A program made the translations under genes and the position numbers. A DNA stretch of 56,509 nucleotides from Verrucomicrobiota bacterium (lineage in GTDB: Bacteria > Verrucomicrobiota > Verrucomicrobiia > JABWAM01). The stretch spans positions 1 through 56,509 of the forward strand of contig JAHFSY010000030.1 of assembly GCA_023269615.1 (NCBI GenBank), in the 5' to 3' direction. Shown one piece after another: positions 32,356-41,269 of the stretch. Each line of letters begins with the position of its first letter. Position 1 is the first letter of the stretch. The notes under the pieces were generated by a model. That model worked only from the letters and a program-made list of their open reading frames with translations. It was not told the DNA's origin and did no database searches.

Positions 32356-33687
32356 TTACGCAGCGCCCTCCATCGCCGACTGCTGTTCCACGCGCTTTAC
32401 GTGCACCTGCAAAATCTGGCGTCCCGTGGTGCGGAGGACGATGAATTCGTGGTTCCCGATGCGGATTTTTTCGCCGATCTGCGGAACGTGGCCAAATTCC
32501 TTGACGAGATAGCCTCCCACGGTGGTGACATCCTCGGACGAAAGGTGAACACCGAGATATCCCTCGAGATCATGCAGCGCAAGCTCCCCGTTCAGCCGGA
32601 ATTCCGTCTCGGAAAGTTTCTGGAACATCAGCGATTCCTGGTCAAACTCGTCCTGGATGTCGCCTACGATTTCCTCAAGAATGTTTTCGAGGGTGACCAT
32701 CCCCACGATCGTCCCGTACTCGTCCACAAGGATGGCGAGATGAATGCGGCGGGTGAGAAAGCTGTTCAGCAGTTTTTCGAGCGGCATGGTTTCAGGGACG
32801 AAGAGCACATCACGCTTGATCGAATTGATATCGGCCGTCACACCCTTGTCCTGAACGAGCCACATCAGGTCCTTGAGATGGACCATGCCGACCACCTGGT
32901 CAATCGTTCCATCGCAAAGGGGGAAACGGCTGTGGTTGGATTGCCGTGCGATTTTGAGATTTTCCTCGAGGGTGCGCTTCGTGGACAGGAATGCGATCTT
33001 GGTGCGGTGGAGCATCACCTGTCGCGCCTTCCGTCGGCGGAGGTCGAGCGCATTGAGCAGCAGGGAGCCGGCAACCTGCGTCAGTTGCTTGGTCCTGCTC
33101 GATTGCATGAGCAGGGAGCGAAGTTCATCCGCGGAATGTGCGGACTCATGCTCGTTCGCAGGCTGAAGCCCGATCACACGGAGCAAACCGACCGATGCGG
33201 TGTTGAGCGCCCAGGTGGCCGGGGAGATCAGCGCTTGAAAAATGCGAAGCGGCCACGCGACCCAGAGGGTGACGGTTTCCGCCTTTTGAATGGCGAGGAC
33301 CTTGGGGGCTTGTTCCCCGACGACGACGTGGAAAAAGGTGATGACCGCGAGGGCCGCGACAAAGGAAAGGCTGTGCCGCACGTCCGGCCACGGGGCAGCC
33401 AGGGCATCGAACACCGGTTCCAGCAACCGGGCCATCAACGGTTCGCCAACCCAGCCGAGGCACAAGGTGACCATGGTGATGCCGAGCTGCGTGGCGGACA
33501 GGTAGGCGCCGATGTTGCGGACGATGTGCAGGGCGACCTTGGCGCCGAACCGGTTTTGCTCCGCAAGATGAACGAGGCGCATCTCGCGGATTTTCACCAG
33601 CGAGAATTCCGTCGCAACAAAAAAGCCGTTCAGCACGATGAGCGCGAACACGCCAAGAAGCTTCAAAATGGTCCAGACAACATCCAT
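32356..33687 (-). CDS. CNNM/CBS-domain membrane protein (HlyC/CorC family)
   Basis: 443 residues from ATG 33687. An N-terminal DUF21/CNNM transmembrane domain (about 1-185; IVLNGFFVATEFSLVKIRE, then a helix with GEQAPKVLA) is followed by a pair of CBS domains (about 205-330; VPETMPLEKLLNSF, VDEYGTIVGMVTLENILEEI) and a CorC/HlyC C-terminal domain (about 345-430; VTTVGGYLVKEFGHVPQIGE). The family is linked to magnesium or cobalt efflux. The upstream in-frame start at 33723 is less likely. Confidence 0.9.
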   Translation of the reverse strand: MDVVWTILKLLGVFALIVLNGFFVATEFSLVKIREMRLVHLAEQNRFGAKVALHIVRNIGAYLSATQLGITMVTLCLGWVGEPLMARLLEPVFDALAAPWPDVRHSLSFVAALAVITFFHVVVGEQAPKVLAIQKAETVTLWVAWPLRIFQALISPATWALNTASVGLLRVIGLQPANEHESAHSADELRSLLMQSSRTKQLTQVAGSLLLNALDLRRRKARQVMLHRTKIAFLSTKRTLEENLKIARQSNHSRFPLCDGTIDQVVGMVHLKDLMWLVQDKGVTADINSIKRDVLFVPETMPLEKLLNSFLTRRIHLAILVDEYGTIVGMVTLENILEEIVGDIQDEFDQESLMFQKLSETEFRLNGELALHDLEGYLGVHLSSEDVTTVGGYLVKEFGHVPQIGEKIRIGNHEFIVLRTTGRQILQVHVKRVEQQSAMEGAA

Positions 33688-33999
33688 GGCCCACACTGTA
33701 AACGGGCACAACGAGTCCGTCAAACGATCCGCAAGACGTCAAAGTCCGTGCCTCGCTGCCTCTTTGTAGGAGCCGCTGTCAGCGGCGACCGGGAGAGGGA
33801 CAAGTCAGCTTTCCCTCCTCGCCTTCATCCCTTCCGCCAATTCCGCAATCCGAAATAAAAAAATGCCGGGCAACCGTGGCAGTGAAAGTCAAACTACCGT
33901 TGCTGTCTTCCGACCCTGGCGGGGTTCGTCAGCCTCCATTCCACGGCGCCCGGCAAAAAATCATGGTACCACAAGCAGGAGTGGATCAAAGCTGAAAAA
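33688..33999. other. Spacer with a half repeat element and the SRP RNA gene
   Basis: 312 bases with no protein gene. It holds a half TGTAG module (TGTAGGAGCCGCTGTCAGCG, 33765-33784, continuing GCGACCGGGAGAG), the repeat phrase AATTCCGCAATCCGAAAT (33839-33856) and the SRP RNA gene described separately. The remainder shows nothing recognisable. Confidence 0.8.
33864..33955 (-). ncRNA. ffs: Signal recognition particle RNA (small bacterial type)
   Basis: Read on the minus strand, the RNA has the closing stem TGCCGGGC/GCCCGGCA, the middle stem GCCGTGG/CCACGGT, and the domain IV signature GAACCCCGCCAGGGTCGGAA continuing GACAGCAACGG. The GGAA tetraloop and the CAGG/AGCA asymmetric loop that binds Ffh are present. 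The stem between them is GTC/GAC, a compensatory change from the common TCC/GGA. Seven T residues follow the 3' end, giving a Rho-independent stop. TACCAT about 11 bases upstream of the 5' end could be a -10 box. Length about 92 nt. Confidence 0.9.
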
Positions 34000-35640
34000 T
34001 CACACCTGCCGCCTCAGAAATCTCCACAAAATCTCCGAACTCTTCCCCCCAAAACCCGGGAGCATGCCGATTTCCTCAACGGTGGCCTTTCGCAGTTTTT
34101 CCAGCGAGCCGAACTTTTTCAACAGCGCGGCTTTTCGTTTCGCTCCGAGACCGGGGAGCTCGTCGAGCATGGACTCGCGGATTTGCTTGCGCCTCCATCC
34201 CTCGTGATGTGTGTTGGCGAAACGATGCGACTCGTCGCGCACGCGCTGGAGCAGGTGAAGCGCGGGCGAGGAATCGGGGAGCTTCAACGGCGCAGCGCGG
34301 TCCGGCATGTAAATCTCCTCCTCATCCTTCGCCAGCCCGATCACGGGAAGCGATACACCGATTTCCTGCAAGGCCATGAGTGCGTAGTTCAACTGGCCGC
34401 GTCCGCCGTCAATCAACACGAGATCGGGAAGCGGCTTGCCCTCGTCCTTCAGGCGACGATAACGGCGCCCGACGATTTCGCGGATGGAAGCAAAATCGTC
34501 GTTATTGGATTTCGGATTCTCGCCTCGCCGCTCGCCGTCGCGACGAAGCGCTCTGGCGTAGTCGGAAAGCCTCTGGCGTAGCGCGGGGCGGATTTCGGAT
34601 TGCGGAATGAGTTCCCTTGGTCCCGACGGATCGCCGATGGCATCGGCTCCTACATCTGAAAGCTGAGGGCTGAGAGCTGAGCGCTGAACGCCTTTGATGT
34701 TGAAATGTCGGTAACCGGCTCTCGCGGGGCGCCCTCCCACGAACTGCACCATCGAGCCGACCGTGTGTTGACCATGGATGTGCGAGATGTCGAAACCCTC
34801 GATGACACGTGGAATTCCTTCAAGACCGAGAACTGCTTGAAGTGCTGCGAGTTCGGTCTCGGGATTGATATGGCGCGGCATGTCGCGTGCGAATTTTCGC
34901 GCGCTTTGTTTCACCGTCTGTCGCAGGTCGTGCAGCGCGTCGCGCAACACCGCGGCGCGCTCGTAATCCTTGCGCCCGGCGGCCTTCGTCATGTCATCCT
35001 CCATCTCCTTCAACGCGCCTTCATCGCGCCCCTCAAGAAAATCGCAGGCGCGTTCGATCCAGCGCTGGTATTCCTCCTGCGTGACGCGGCCCACGCAGGG
35101 GGCGGAGCAATGCTTGAGGATGTCGTTCATGCAATGCTTGTAATCGCGCTCGCTCGGCTCGACCGGGGGGCATGAGCGGATGTGGAAGTTTTTGCGCAGG
35201 TACTCGAGCGTGTTGCGCAGGGCAACCGAGTGGATGAACGGGCCGAAATAGCGGCACCCATCCGGTTTTTGCAGCCGCGTGAGGACGAAGCGTGGAAACG
35301 GATCGCGCGTCAGCCTCACCAGCAGGAAGCGTTTGTCGTCGCGGAACGCGATGTTGTACTTCGGCTTGTATTCCTTGATGAGTTTGCCCTCGAGAATGAT
35401 TGCCTCGGTCTCGTTGCGGACCTCGTGAACATCAAAATCCGCCGCCATTTCCACGAGCGCGCGTGTCTTGGGATCCATCTGGTGGAAGCGTCCCGGTTGA
35501 AAATAGGACCGCACGCGCTTGTTGAGCGCCTTCGCCTTGCCGACGTAAATCACACGGCCAAACCGGTCGCGCATCAGGTAAACGCCGGGCCGGCTCGAGA
35601 GGTTCGACAGCTTCGCCTTGATGTTGGGTGGCACTTCCAT
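34000..35640 (-). CDS. uvrC: UvrABC excinuclease subunit C with an in-frame repeat insertion
   Basis: 546 residues. The N-terminal GIY-YIG nuclease domain (GVYLMRDRFGRVIYVGKAKA) makes the 3' cut. A UVR motif region (MTKAAGRKDYERAAVLRD), an RNase H-like domain for the 5' cut starting at GFDISHIHGQHTVGSMV, and a C-terminal helix-hairpin-helix pair (LPGLGAKRKAALLKKFGSLE) follow. Residues about 318-378, between YRHFNIKGV and NDDFASIREIVGRRYRRL, are not UvrC sequence. They are translated intergenic repeats inserted in a surface loop of the RNase H-like domain. All other motifs are intact, so the protein may still work. Confidence 0.93.
   Translation of the reverse strand: MEVPPNIKAKLSNLSSRPGVYLMRDRFGRVIYVGKAKALNKRVRSYFQPGRFHQMDPKTRALVEMAADFDVHEVRNETEAIILEGKLIKEYKPKYNIAFRDDKRFLLVRLTRDPFPRFVLTRLQKPDGCRYFGPFIHSVALRNTLEYLRKNFHIRSCPPVEPSERDYKHCMNDILKHCSAPCVGRVTQEEYQRWIERACDFLEGRDEGALKEMEDDMTKAAGRKDYERAAVLRDALHDLRQTVKQSARKFARDMPRHINPETELAALQAVLGLEGIPRVIEGFDISHIHGQHTVGSMVQFVGGRPARAGYRHFNIKGVQRSALSPQLSDVGADAIGDPSGPRELIPQSEIRPALRQRLSDYARALRRDGERRGENPKSNNDDFASIREIVGRRYRRLKDEGKPLPDLVLIDGGRGQLNYALMALQEIGVSLPVIGLAKDEEEIYMPDRAAPLKLPDSSPALHLLQRVRDESHRFANTHHEGWRRKQIRESMLDELPGLGAKRKAALLKKFGSLEKLRKATVEEIGMLPGFGGKSSEILWRFLRRQV
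34507..34690 (-). repeat. Mosaic of dispersed repeats inserted in frame within uvrC
   Basis: About 184 bases made of known repeat modules of this window: GGATTTCGGATT, a 69-bp CTCGCC...GCGCGGG element (34519-34587), a second GGATTTCGGATT (34590-34601) with GCGGAATGAG, a half module GATCGCCGATGGCATCGGCT ending CCTACA (34629-34654), and an AGCTGAGGGCTGAGAGCTGA tandem. It contributes about 61 codons with no stop. Confidence 0.85.
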
Positions 35641-35661
35641 CTTGAGAGAAGCTGCTGGCTG

Positions 35662-37251
35662 CTAGCTTCTGGCTGCTGGTTTCAGTTTCCGCAACAACGC
35701 GCGTTCCAGTTCCGCGACTTCCTCCAGCTTCAGCCATCGCGTCATTCCCGCGTAGGACAGTGCGCCGAGCCCGACGCCCACGACCACGCGGCTCAAGTTT
35801 CCCCAGAAGAGGAATCCCACACCCAACTCGGTGTGGATCCACAGGGAAAGAAACACCAGGCCACTCATTATGGCGGACGCAACCACAATTTTCCCGATGG
35901 CTTTCCATGTGCCGGGTGAGGGTGCTCCCACGAGGCACGCGAGGTTGGCGAGAAGGATTCCCGAGCTGAAGATTGAAACCGTCGAGGTCGTCAAGGCGAG
36001 GCCCGCGGCACCGAACGTGGTGTACTTCACCAAAAGCCAGTTGAGGGTGAAGGTCACGATGATGGAACCAAGCGAAACGCACATGGGAATGGCGGTGCGG
36101 TTCATGGCGTAGAAGGCGGAGACAAGAATCTTGGAAGATGCGTAGGCGATGAGGCCGATGGAGAATGCGATGAGGATGCGCGCGGTGGCCAGCGTGCTGT
36201 CGGAATCAAATTTTCCACGCTGGAACAACACCCCGATCAAGGGAACGCCCAGGATCGCAAGGCCGCAGGCCGCGGGGATGCAGAGCGCCGCATTCAATCT
36301 CAGGGCATGCTCGATCCGCTGGCGAAGTGATTCCTTGTTGTCAAGGGTGGCGGCCACCGCCATGCCGGGAAGCGAGGCCGTTGAAATCGCCACGCCGAAT
36401 AGTCCGATGGGAAGCTGCACCAGGCGGAATGCCACCGCAAGCATCGTGACGGCGCCATCGAATTTCGAGGCGAACACGCTGTTGATCACCACGTTGATCT
36501 GCACCGCAGACGCGCCGATCAATGCAGGGCCCATCAATCGCCCAATGTCGCGCAGCCCCGGGTCGCTGAGGTTCCACGCGGGGCGATAGCGGTAGCCGAG
36601 TTTCCAGAGCGCAGGGACCTGCACGAGCCATTGCAGAATGCCGCCACAAAGCGAGCCGATCGCCATGCAAACAATGGCTGTTTCGCCGAATGAGGGATCA
36701 AGGATGAGCGCCAGCCCCACGCCAACCACGATGGAGCCCAGGTTGAAGAAGGAGGAGGCGGACGCCGGCAGGCCGAAATGTCCGTATGAGTTCAGCACCC
36801 CCATGCTGAGGGCGGCCATGCCCACGAACAGGATGAAGGGAAATAAAATGCGCGTGAGGACAACCGTCAGCTCCATCTTGCCCGGCTGCGTGTACCCATG
36901 GGCCATCCAGCCGACAATGGCTGGCGCAAACCAGACTCCAAGCAGCACGAGCGCCCCCAGAAGCAGGCATTGAAGCGTCATCGTCAGGCGTGAAAGCCGC
37001 CATGCAGCCTCATCTCCTTCCTGCGCCCTCTTGCGGGCGAACACCGTGACAAACGCAGTCGAGAGAGCGCCTTCCGCAAACAGGTCCCGCAGCAGGTTGG
37101 GAATTCGGAACGCCATGTAGAAGGCGTCGGTCAAAAGGCCCACGCCAAAGCAGGCGGTGAAGACCTGGTCGCGCACCAGCCCGAGAACACGGCTGACCAT
37201 CACGGCAATCCCCACCGTGCCCGCCGACTTCATCAATTTCGCATCACTCAC
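35662..37251 (-). CDS. murJ: Lipid II flippase MurJ
   Basis: 529 residues with about 14 predicted membrane helices. The N-terminal GIAVMVSRVLGLVRDQVFTA and ADAF-like TDAFYMAFRIPNLLRDLFAE are signature regions, followed by GALSTAFVTVF and the charged loop. It flips the peptidoglycan precursor lipid II across the inner membrane. The start is GTG 37251 (SDAKLMKSAGTVG). It lies 21 bases upstream of uvrC on the same strand, so the two may be co-transcribed. Confidence 0.93.
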   Translation of the reverse strand: MSDAKLMKSAGTVGIAVMVSRVLGLVRDQVFTACFGVGLLTDAFYMAFRIPNLLRDLFAEGALSTAFVTVFARKRAQEGDEAAWRLSRLTMTLQCLLLGALVLLGVWFAPAIVGWMAHGYTQPGKMELTVVLTRILFPFILFVGMAALSMGVLNSYGHFGLPASASSFFNLGSIVVGVGLALILDPSFGETAIVCMAIGSLCGGILQWLVQVPALWKLGYRYRPAWNLSDPGLRDIGRLMGPALIGASAVQINVVINSVFASKFDGAVTMLAVAFRLVQLPIGLFGVAISTASLPGMAVAATLDNKESLRQRIEHALRLNAALCIPAACGLAILGVPLIGVLFQRGKFDSDSTLATARILIAFSIGLIAYASSKILVSAFYAMNRTAIPMCVSLGSIIVTFTLNWLLVKYTTFGAAGLALTTSTVSIFSSGILLANLACLVGAPSPGTWKAIGKIVVASAIMSGLVFLSLWIHTELGVGFLFWGNLSRVVVGVGLGALSYAGMTRWLKLEEVAELERALLRKLKPAARS

Positions 37252-37303
37252 GCAGGGAAAAATAACACAGCGTTGCCACGGAAAGCGAGAGAAGGAACGG
37301 CAT

Positions 37304-37328
37304 CCGCGTTCTGGCGAACGCGGCTACA
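37304..37328. repeat. Half repeat module CCGCGTTCTGGCGAACGCGG + CTACA
   Basis: A perfect hairpin CCGCGTTC TGGC GAACGCGG followed by CTACA, directly abutting the stop codon of the PhyH gene at 37329. It may define the 3' end of that mRNA. Confidence 0.75.
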
Positions 37329-38231
37329 TCAAGCCGCCACGGTTTTCGCAGCCTTCGCCGCCTCGGCCTTCGTCTTTTCCTGCAACTGGTAGAGGGACTT
37401 CACCGTCTTGGGCATCTGGGGAACGTACGGGGGCGGACCTCCGAAGCGCGCAAACTGGGCGGGTTTGCCGCGCAGATGATGCACCAGTGCCTCATCGTCC
37501 ACGGTCTTCAGGCCGCAATAAATCGGAAACGAATCGGCAGCGCGATATTCAAAGATCAGCGTGCGGCGCGCCTTGTCCGAACGGTTCGGCAGGGAGCTGT
37601 GAGGGGTGATGCAATGCATGAAGATCGCGCTGCCCGCCGGTGCCTCCAGTGCAAGCGGCTTCCCAAAACTCCCGCTGTCCAGATCCTCGGTGATCATCCC
37701 CGCGAAGGTTCCGTCAGGGCTGATGTGGTTGAAGAAATGATGATGATGGCGTGGAATCACCTGGAGACAGCCGTTTTTCTCCGTTGCGTCATCGAGATAA
37801 ATCAGTGTCGTCACCACGTCGTCGTTGGTATGCGGAAAGTACGCCAGGTCCTGATGCCAGTCCACGACGGATCCCACTTTCGCCGGCTTCATGTTGAGCT
37901 TGCTGTGCTGGATGGCGATGTCGGGCCCGATCAGCGCGGCCACGCAATCCAAGAGACGGGCGTCGGTGCCCATGGCGCGAAAATGCTCGTGCTGTTCAAA
38001 GGGATTGTAAATGCGGCGCGGCACATGCTCGCCGTCAACTTTCTGCGGCTCGATTTCGAGAACCTTGCTGTAATCCCCCGCCGCCATGGCCGTCTTCGTG
38101 ATGTCGCGAATCGTCTGGTCGGCCTTGCGCAAATCCTCGGCGCCGAACAGCGATGGCACCACGAGGTAACCCTCACGGCGGTAGCTTTGAACCTGCTCGT
38201 CCGTCAGTGAATGATTGCTCACGCTCCTCAT
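37329..38231 (-). CDS. Phytanoyl-CoA dioxygenase (PhyH) family protein
   Basis: 300 residues from ATG 38231. An Fe(II)/2-oxoglutarate-dependent oxygenase fold: LTDEQVQSYRREGYLVVPSL at the N terminus, the metal-binding HQD in VVDWHQDLAYF (about residues 120-131), the distal histidine in HCITPHSSLPNRS and the 2-oxoglutarate arginine in KARRTLIFEYRA. Substrate unknown. Bacterial members hydroxylate many small molecules. It is 146 bases downstream of prpD, with a hairpin element between. Confidence 0.88.
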   Translation of the reverse strand: MRSVSNHSLTDEQVQSYRREGYLVVPSLFGAEDLRKADQTIRDITKTAMAAGDYSKVLEIEPQKVDGEHVPRRIYNPFEQHEHFRAMGTDARLLDCVAALIGPDIAIQHSKLNMKPAKVGSVVDWHQDLAYFPHTNDDVVTTLIYLDDATEKNGCLQVIPRHHHHFFNHISPDGTFAGMITEDLDSGSFGKPLALEAPAGSAIFMHCITPHSSLPNRSDKARRTLIFEYRAADSFPIYCGLKTVDDEALVHHLRGKPAQFARFGGPPPYVPQMPKTVKSLYQLQEKTKAEAAKAAKTVAA

Positions 38232-38286
38232 CCTGCTCCGACAGCGGGATGAATTCAAATGGAATTTTCCGATTCACATTTCATTT

Positions 38287-38360
38287 TGTAGGAGCCGCTG
38301 TCAGCGGCGATCTTCGCACCGGTCCATCTCTCCCGGTCGCCGCTGACAGCGGCTCCTGCA
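38287..38360. repeat. TGTAGGAGCC...GGCTCCTGCA element with 24-bp arms
   Basis: TGTAGGAGCCGCTGTCAGCG continuing GCGA (38287-38310) is mirrored at 38337-38360 with one mismatch (TGCA for TACA). Each arm carries its own GCCGCTGTCAGCGGC hairpin. The same arm occurs singly at 33765. It lies between prpD and the PhyH gene. Confidence 0.85.
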
Positions 38361-38377
38361 TTCCAAAACCATGCACG

Positions 38378-39814
38378 TCAGGCCGCTCCGACAGTCCAGC
38401 GCCCCATGAAGTCGCTCACCGGCATGGCTGCCAGCCGTTTCGCATCGCCGCACATCTCCATGATCGCGCCCACTTCCTTGGAGGCAAAACAGGTGGAGAG
38501 ATTGGCGCGGAATTTTTCAACGAGAAGCGGGATGCCCTCCTTGCGGCGACGACGATGCCCCACCGGATATTTAACTTCGATTTTCTCCGTTTGGGTTCCG
38601 TCCTTGAAAAAAACCTGGACGGCGTTGGCGATGGAACGCTTCTCCGGATCAAGATAGTCCTTGCTGTAGCGCTTGTCCTCCCGCACCGACATTTTTGCAC
38701 GAAGTGAGTCAATCCGGGGATCCTTCGCCACGCCATCCTCATAATGATCCGCCGTGAGGTTCCCAAAAATCAAACCGATGGCTGTCATGTACTGGAGACA
38801 ATGGTCGCGATCGGCTGGATTATGGAGCGGGCCGGACTTGTCAATGATGCGGATGGCCGATTCATGGGTGGTCAGCTCCACGCGCTCAATTTCAGACAAC
38901 CGATTTTTGAGAACCGGGTGAAGTTGCAACGCGGCCTCGATGGCCGTCTGCGCGTGAAATTCGGCGGGGAAGCGAATTTTAAAAAGCACGTGCTTCATCA
39001 CGTAACAATCCAAGGGCCGGGCAAGACGCACAGGCTGGCCGCGAAACAACACATCGGAAAAACCCCACGTGCGCGCGGAAAGAGCTGACGGGTAGCCCAT
39101 CTCTCCCTGCAACGCCATCATGGCCAGGCGCACGCCCCGGCTCGTGGCGTCGCCGGCCGCCCATGACTTCCGCGAGCCGGTGTTGGGGGCGTGACGATAC
39201 ACACGCAACGCCCCGCCATCCGCCCAGGCATTGGAGACAGCGTTGATGATCTGCTCCCGCGTTCCGCCGAGAAGCCCGGCAACCACCGCCGTCGTGGCGA
39301 TGCGCACCAGCAACACATGATCGAGCCCCACGCGATTGAAACTGTTTTCCAGCGCGATCACTCCCTGGATTTCATGCGCCTTGATCATCGCGGTGAGGAC
39401 GTCGCGCATCGTGATGGATTTCCCGGTGCGGCTGAGGTGATCGGCCACGGTGAGAATTCCGCCGAGATTGTCGGAAGGGTGCCCCCATTCGGCGGCAAGC
39501 CAGGTGTCGTTGTAATCGAGCCAGCGGATCATGCAACCGATGTTGAACGCCCCCATCACAGGATCGAGTTCATGCGCCGTGCCGGGCACCCGGCATCCGT
39601 TGGGAACCACGGTGCCGGGAATCACCGGCCCAAGCAGCTTCACGCATTCGGGATAACGCAATGCCAGGATGCCGCACCCCAGCGTGTCCATCAGGCAGCA
39701 GCGCGCAGTTTCGTAAGCCTCATCGTCCTCAATACGATGATTCAGGACGTAATCCGCAATCTCGACCAGCAGAGGATCGGGGTCGGGTCGAACGTTGCTG
39801 ACGTGAGAGCTCAT
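38378..39814 (-). CDS. prpD: 2-methylcitrate dehydratase (MmgE/PrpD family)
   Basis: 478 residues from ATG 39814. The MmgE/PrpD fold is recognisable from [19 protein letters not shown], then [38 protein letters not shown] and [18 protein letters not shown]. With methylisocitrate lyase next door, dehydration of 2-methylcitrate in propionate breakdown is the best assignment. Its start overlaps the prpB stop by four bases (ATGA). Methylcitrate synthase (prpC) is not in the window. Confidence 0.92.
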   Translation of the reverse strand: MSSHVSNVRPDPDPLLVEIADYVLNHRIEDDEAYETARCCLMDTLGCGILALRYPECVKLLGPVIPGTVVPNGCRVPGTAHELDPVMGAFNIGCMIRWLDYNDTWLAAEWGHPSDNLGGILTVADHLSRTGKSITMRDVLTAMIKAHEIQGVIALENSFNRVGLDHVLLVRIATTAVVAGLLGGTREQIINAVSNAWADGGALRVYRHAPNTGSRKSWAAGDATSRGVRLAMMALQGEMGYPSALSARTWGFSDVLFRGQPVRLARPLDCYVMKHVLFKIRFPAEFHAQTAIEAALQLHPVLKNRLSEIERVELTTHESAIRIIDKSGPLHNPADRDHCLQYMTAIGLIFGNLTADHYEDGVAKDPRIDSLRAKMSVREDKRYSKDYLDPEKRSIANAVQVFFKDGTQTEKIEVKYPVGHRRRRKEGIPLLVEKFRANLSTCFASKEVGAIMEMCGDAKRLAAMPVSDFMGRWTVGAA

Positions 39815-40683
39815 GATTTTTTCCTTTTCGCAAGCAGCTCGTCGAGCTTCCGCTCCTGTTTGTAATAACCCAGGCACTCGTACAGCTCAGCCCGCGTCTG
39901 CATCCGCCGCAGCACGCGCCGCTGGGTACCATCCTGACGGATCGCGCGATACACCTCCAATGCCGCGGCGCTCATCGCCCGGAATGCGGACAACGGATAA
40001 AGCACCAGGCCCACGCCTCCCGACTTTAATTGTTTCACCGAGTAAAGCGGGGTCTTCCCAAATTCGGTGATGTTCGCCAGGATCGGCACGCGAACCGCCT
40101 TCGCAAACCTGCGATACGATCCGAGGTCGCCCAGCGCCTCCGCAAAAATCATGTCGGCCCCCGCCTCCACGTACCGGCACGACCGGCGGATCGCCCCTTC
40201 CATCCCCTCCACCGCCACGGCGTCCGTTCTCGCCATGATGACGAAATCCGGATCCGTCCGCGCCCCAACCGCGGCGCGGATGCGACCCACCATTTCCTCC
40301 GTGCTGACGATTTTTTTATTCGGGCGATGCCCGCAGCGCTTGGATTCAACCTGGTCCTCGATGTGAATGCCGGCCGCTCCCGCGCGGATGATTTCCCTCA
40401 CCGCGAGAGGGACATTGCCCCACCCCGTGTCCACGTCCACAAGCAGCGGCAGCGACGTCGCGCGCGTGATGCGCCGCGCATCCTCCACGACATCCTGCAA
40501 GGTGGTGATCCCAAGATCGGGCAACCCATGAGATGCGTTGGCCACACCGGCACCGGACAGGTAAAGCGCCCGGAAGCCCGACCTCTCGGCAAGGATGGCC
40601 GCATACGCGTTGATCACCCCGGCAATTTGCAAAGGCCGCTCCTTCCGAAGCGCCGACCGAAAAGTTTTCTTTTTAGTTTTCAA
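39811..40683 (-). CDS. prpB: Methylisocitrate lyase
   Basis: 290 residues if translation starts at TTG 40683. No ATG or GTG lies near the expected N terminus, and the product [19 protein letters not shown] then matches the family in length. It splits 2-methylisocitrate into pyruvate and succinate. [28 protein letters not shown] (metal site), the active-site loop [10 protein letters not shown] and [11 protein letters not shown] are all present. It is first in the prpB-prpD operon and divergent from tRNA-Gln. Confidence 0.92.
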   Translation of the reverse strand: MKTKKKTFRSALRKERPLQIAGVINAYAAILAERSGFRALYLSGAGVANASHGLPDLGITTLQDVVEDARRITRATSLPLLVDVDTGWGNVPLAVREIIRAGAAGIHIEDQVESKRCGHRPNKKIVSTEEMVGRIRAAVGARTDPDFVIMARTDAVAVEGMEGAIRRSCRYVEAGADMIFAEALGDLGSYRRFAKAVRVPILANITEFGKTPLYSVKQLKSGGVGLVLYPLSAFRAMSAAALEVYRAIRQDGTQRRVLRRMQTRAELYECLGYYKQERKLDELLAKRKKS

Positions 40684-40753
40684 ATGGATCTGGAAACGCC
40701 AGTTTTGCTTGCCTGCCCTCCCGTCCGCGGCATAATGCGCCTCCCCTAAAACT

Positions 40754-40826
40754 GCCTCATGGTGTAACGGTAGCACAAGTGCCTCTGGAGCACTTTGTCA
40801 AGGTTCGAATCCTTGTGAGGCAGCCA
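40754..40826 (+). tRNA. tRNA-Gln (CTG)
   Basis: Acceptor TGCCTCA pairs with TGAGGCA, the D arm ends GGTAGCAC, the anticodon stem-loop AGTGC CTCTGGA GCACT gives anticodon CTG, and the T arm GGTTCGAATCC is followed by discriminator G. CCA is encoded (40824-40826). Confidence 0.96.
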
Positions 40827-40877
40827 GGCACAAGTCTGCGCCTGGCTTTGCCAAAAGACAGACGCAGACTTGTGCCT
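40826..40877. terminator. Hairpin directly after tRNA-Gln
   Basis: AGGCACAAGTCTGCG (40826-40840) pairs perfectly with CGCAGACTTGTGCCT (40863-40877). It begins on the last base of the tRNA. No T-run follows, so it may be a processing or repeat structure as much as a terminator. A second hairpin, GGCGGGT...ACCCGCC, follows at 40880-40903. Confidence 0.6.
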
Positions 40878-40932
40878 GAGGCGGGTGCAGAATTGTACCC
40901 GCCCAGCCGATTAAAATGACAACGCACTAATT

Positions 40933-41202
40933 ATGCAATTCTACTACGTCTACGTCCTCCACAACCCTCAGAAGAATTTCATCTACATCGGATACTCGGA
41001 AGATCTGAAATCCCGCGTTACATGCCACAATGATAGAAAAGTCCAATCCACGAAGCCTTATGTGCCCTTGGAATTAATCCACTACGAAGCTTATCGATCA
41101 AAAGCTGACGCTAAACGAAGAGAACTCTATCTGAAGTCAAATCGAGGAAGAACCACTCTCATGACGATGTTGAAAGAGCATTTCTCCAATGGTCGAAGTT
41201 GA
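40933..41202 (+). CDS. GIY-YIG nuclease-domain small protein
   Basis: 89 residues, one GIY-YIG domain and nothing else. The motif is YYVYVLHNP ... FIYIGYSEDLKSRV with the catalytic arginine in LKSRV and the KADAKRRELYLKS helix. This is the small UvrC-N/YhbQ-like group, whose role in DNA repair or mobile-element biology is unsettled. Single-gene unit between tRNA-Gln and a lipoprotein gene; GIY-YIG singletons are often found next to tRNA genes. Confidence 0.9.
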   Translation: MQFYYVYVLHNPQKNFIYIGYSEDLKSRVTCHNDRKVQSTKPYVPLELIHYEAYRSKADAKRRELYLKSNRGRTTLMTMLKEHFSNGRS

Positions 41203-41269
41203 GCCAGCCGTGACAGCCCCTTTGTCATGCTGGCTTGATTTTTTGACATTTTCGCAATAGACACAACAG

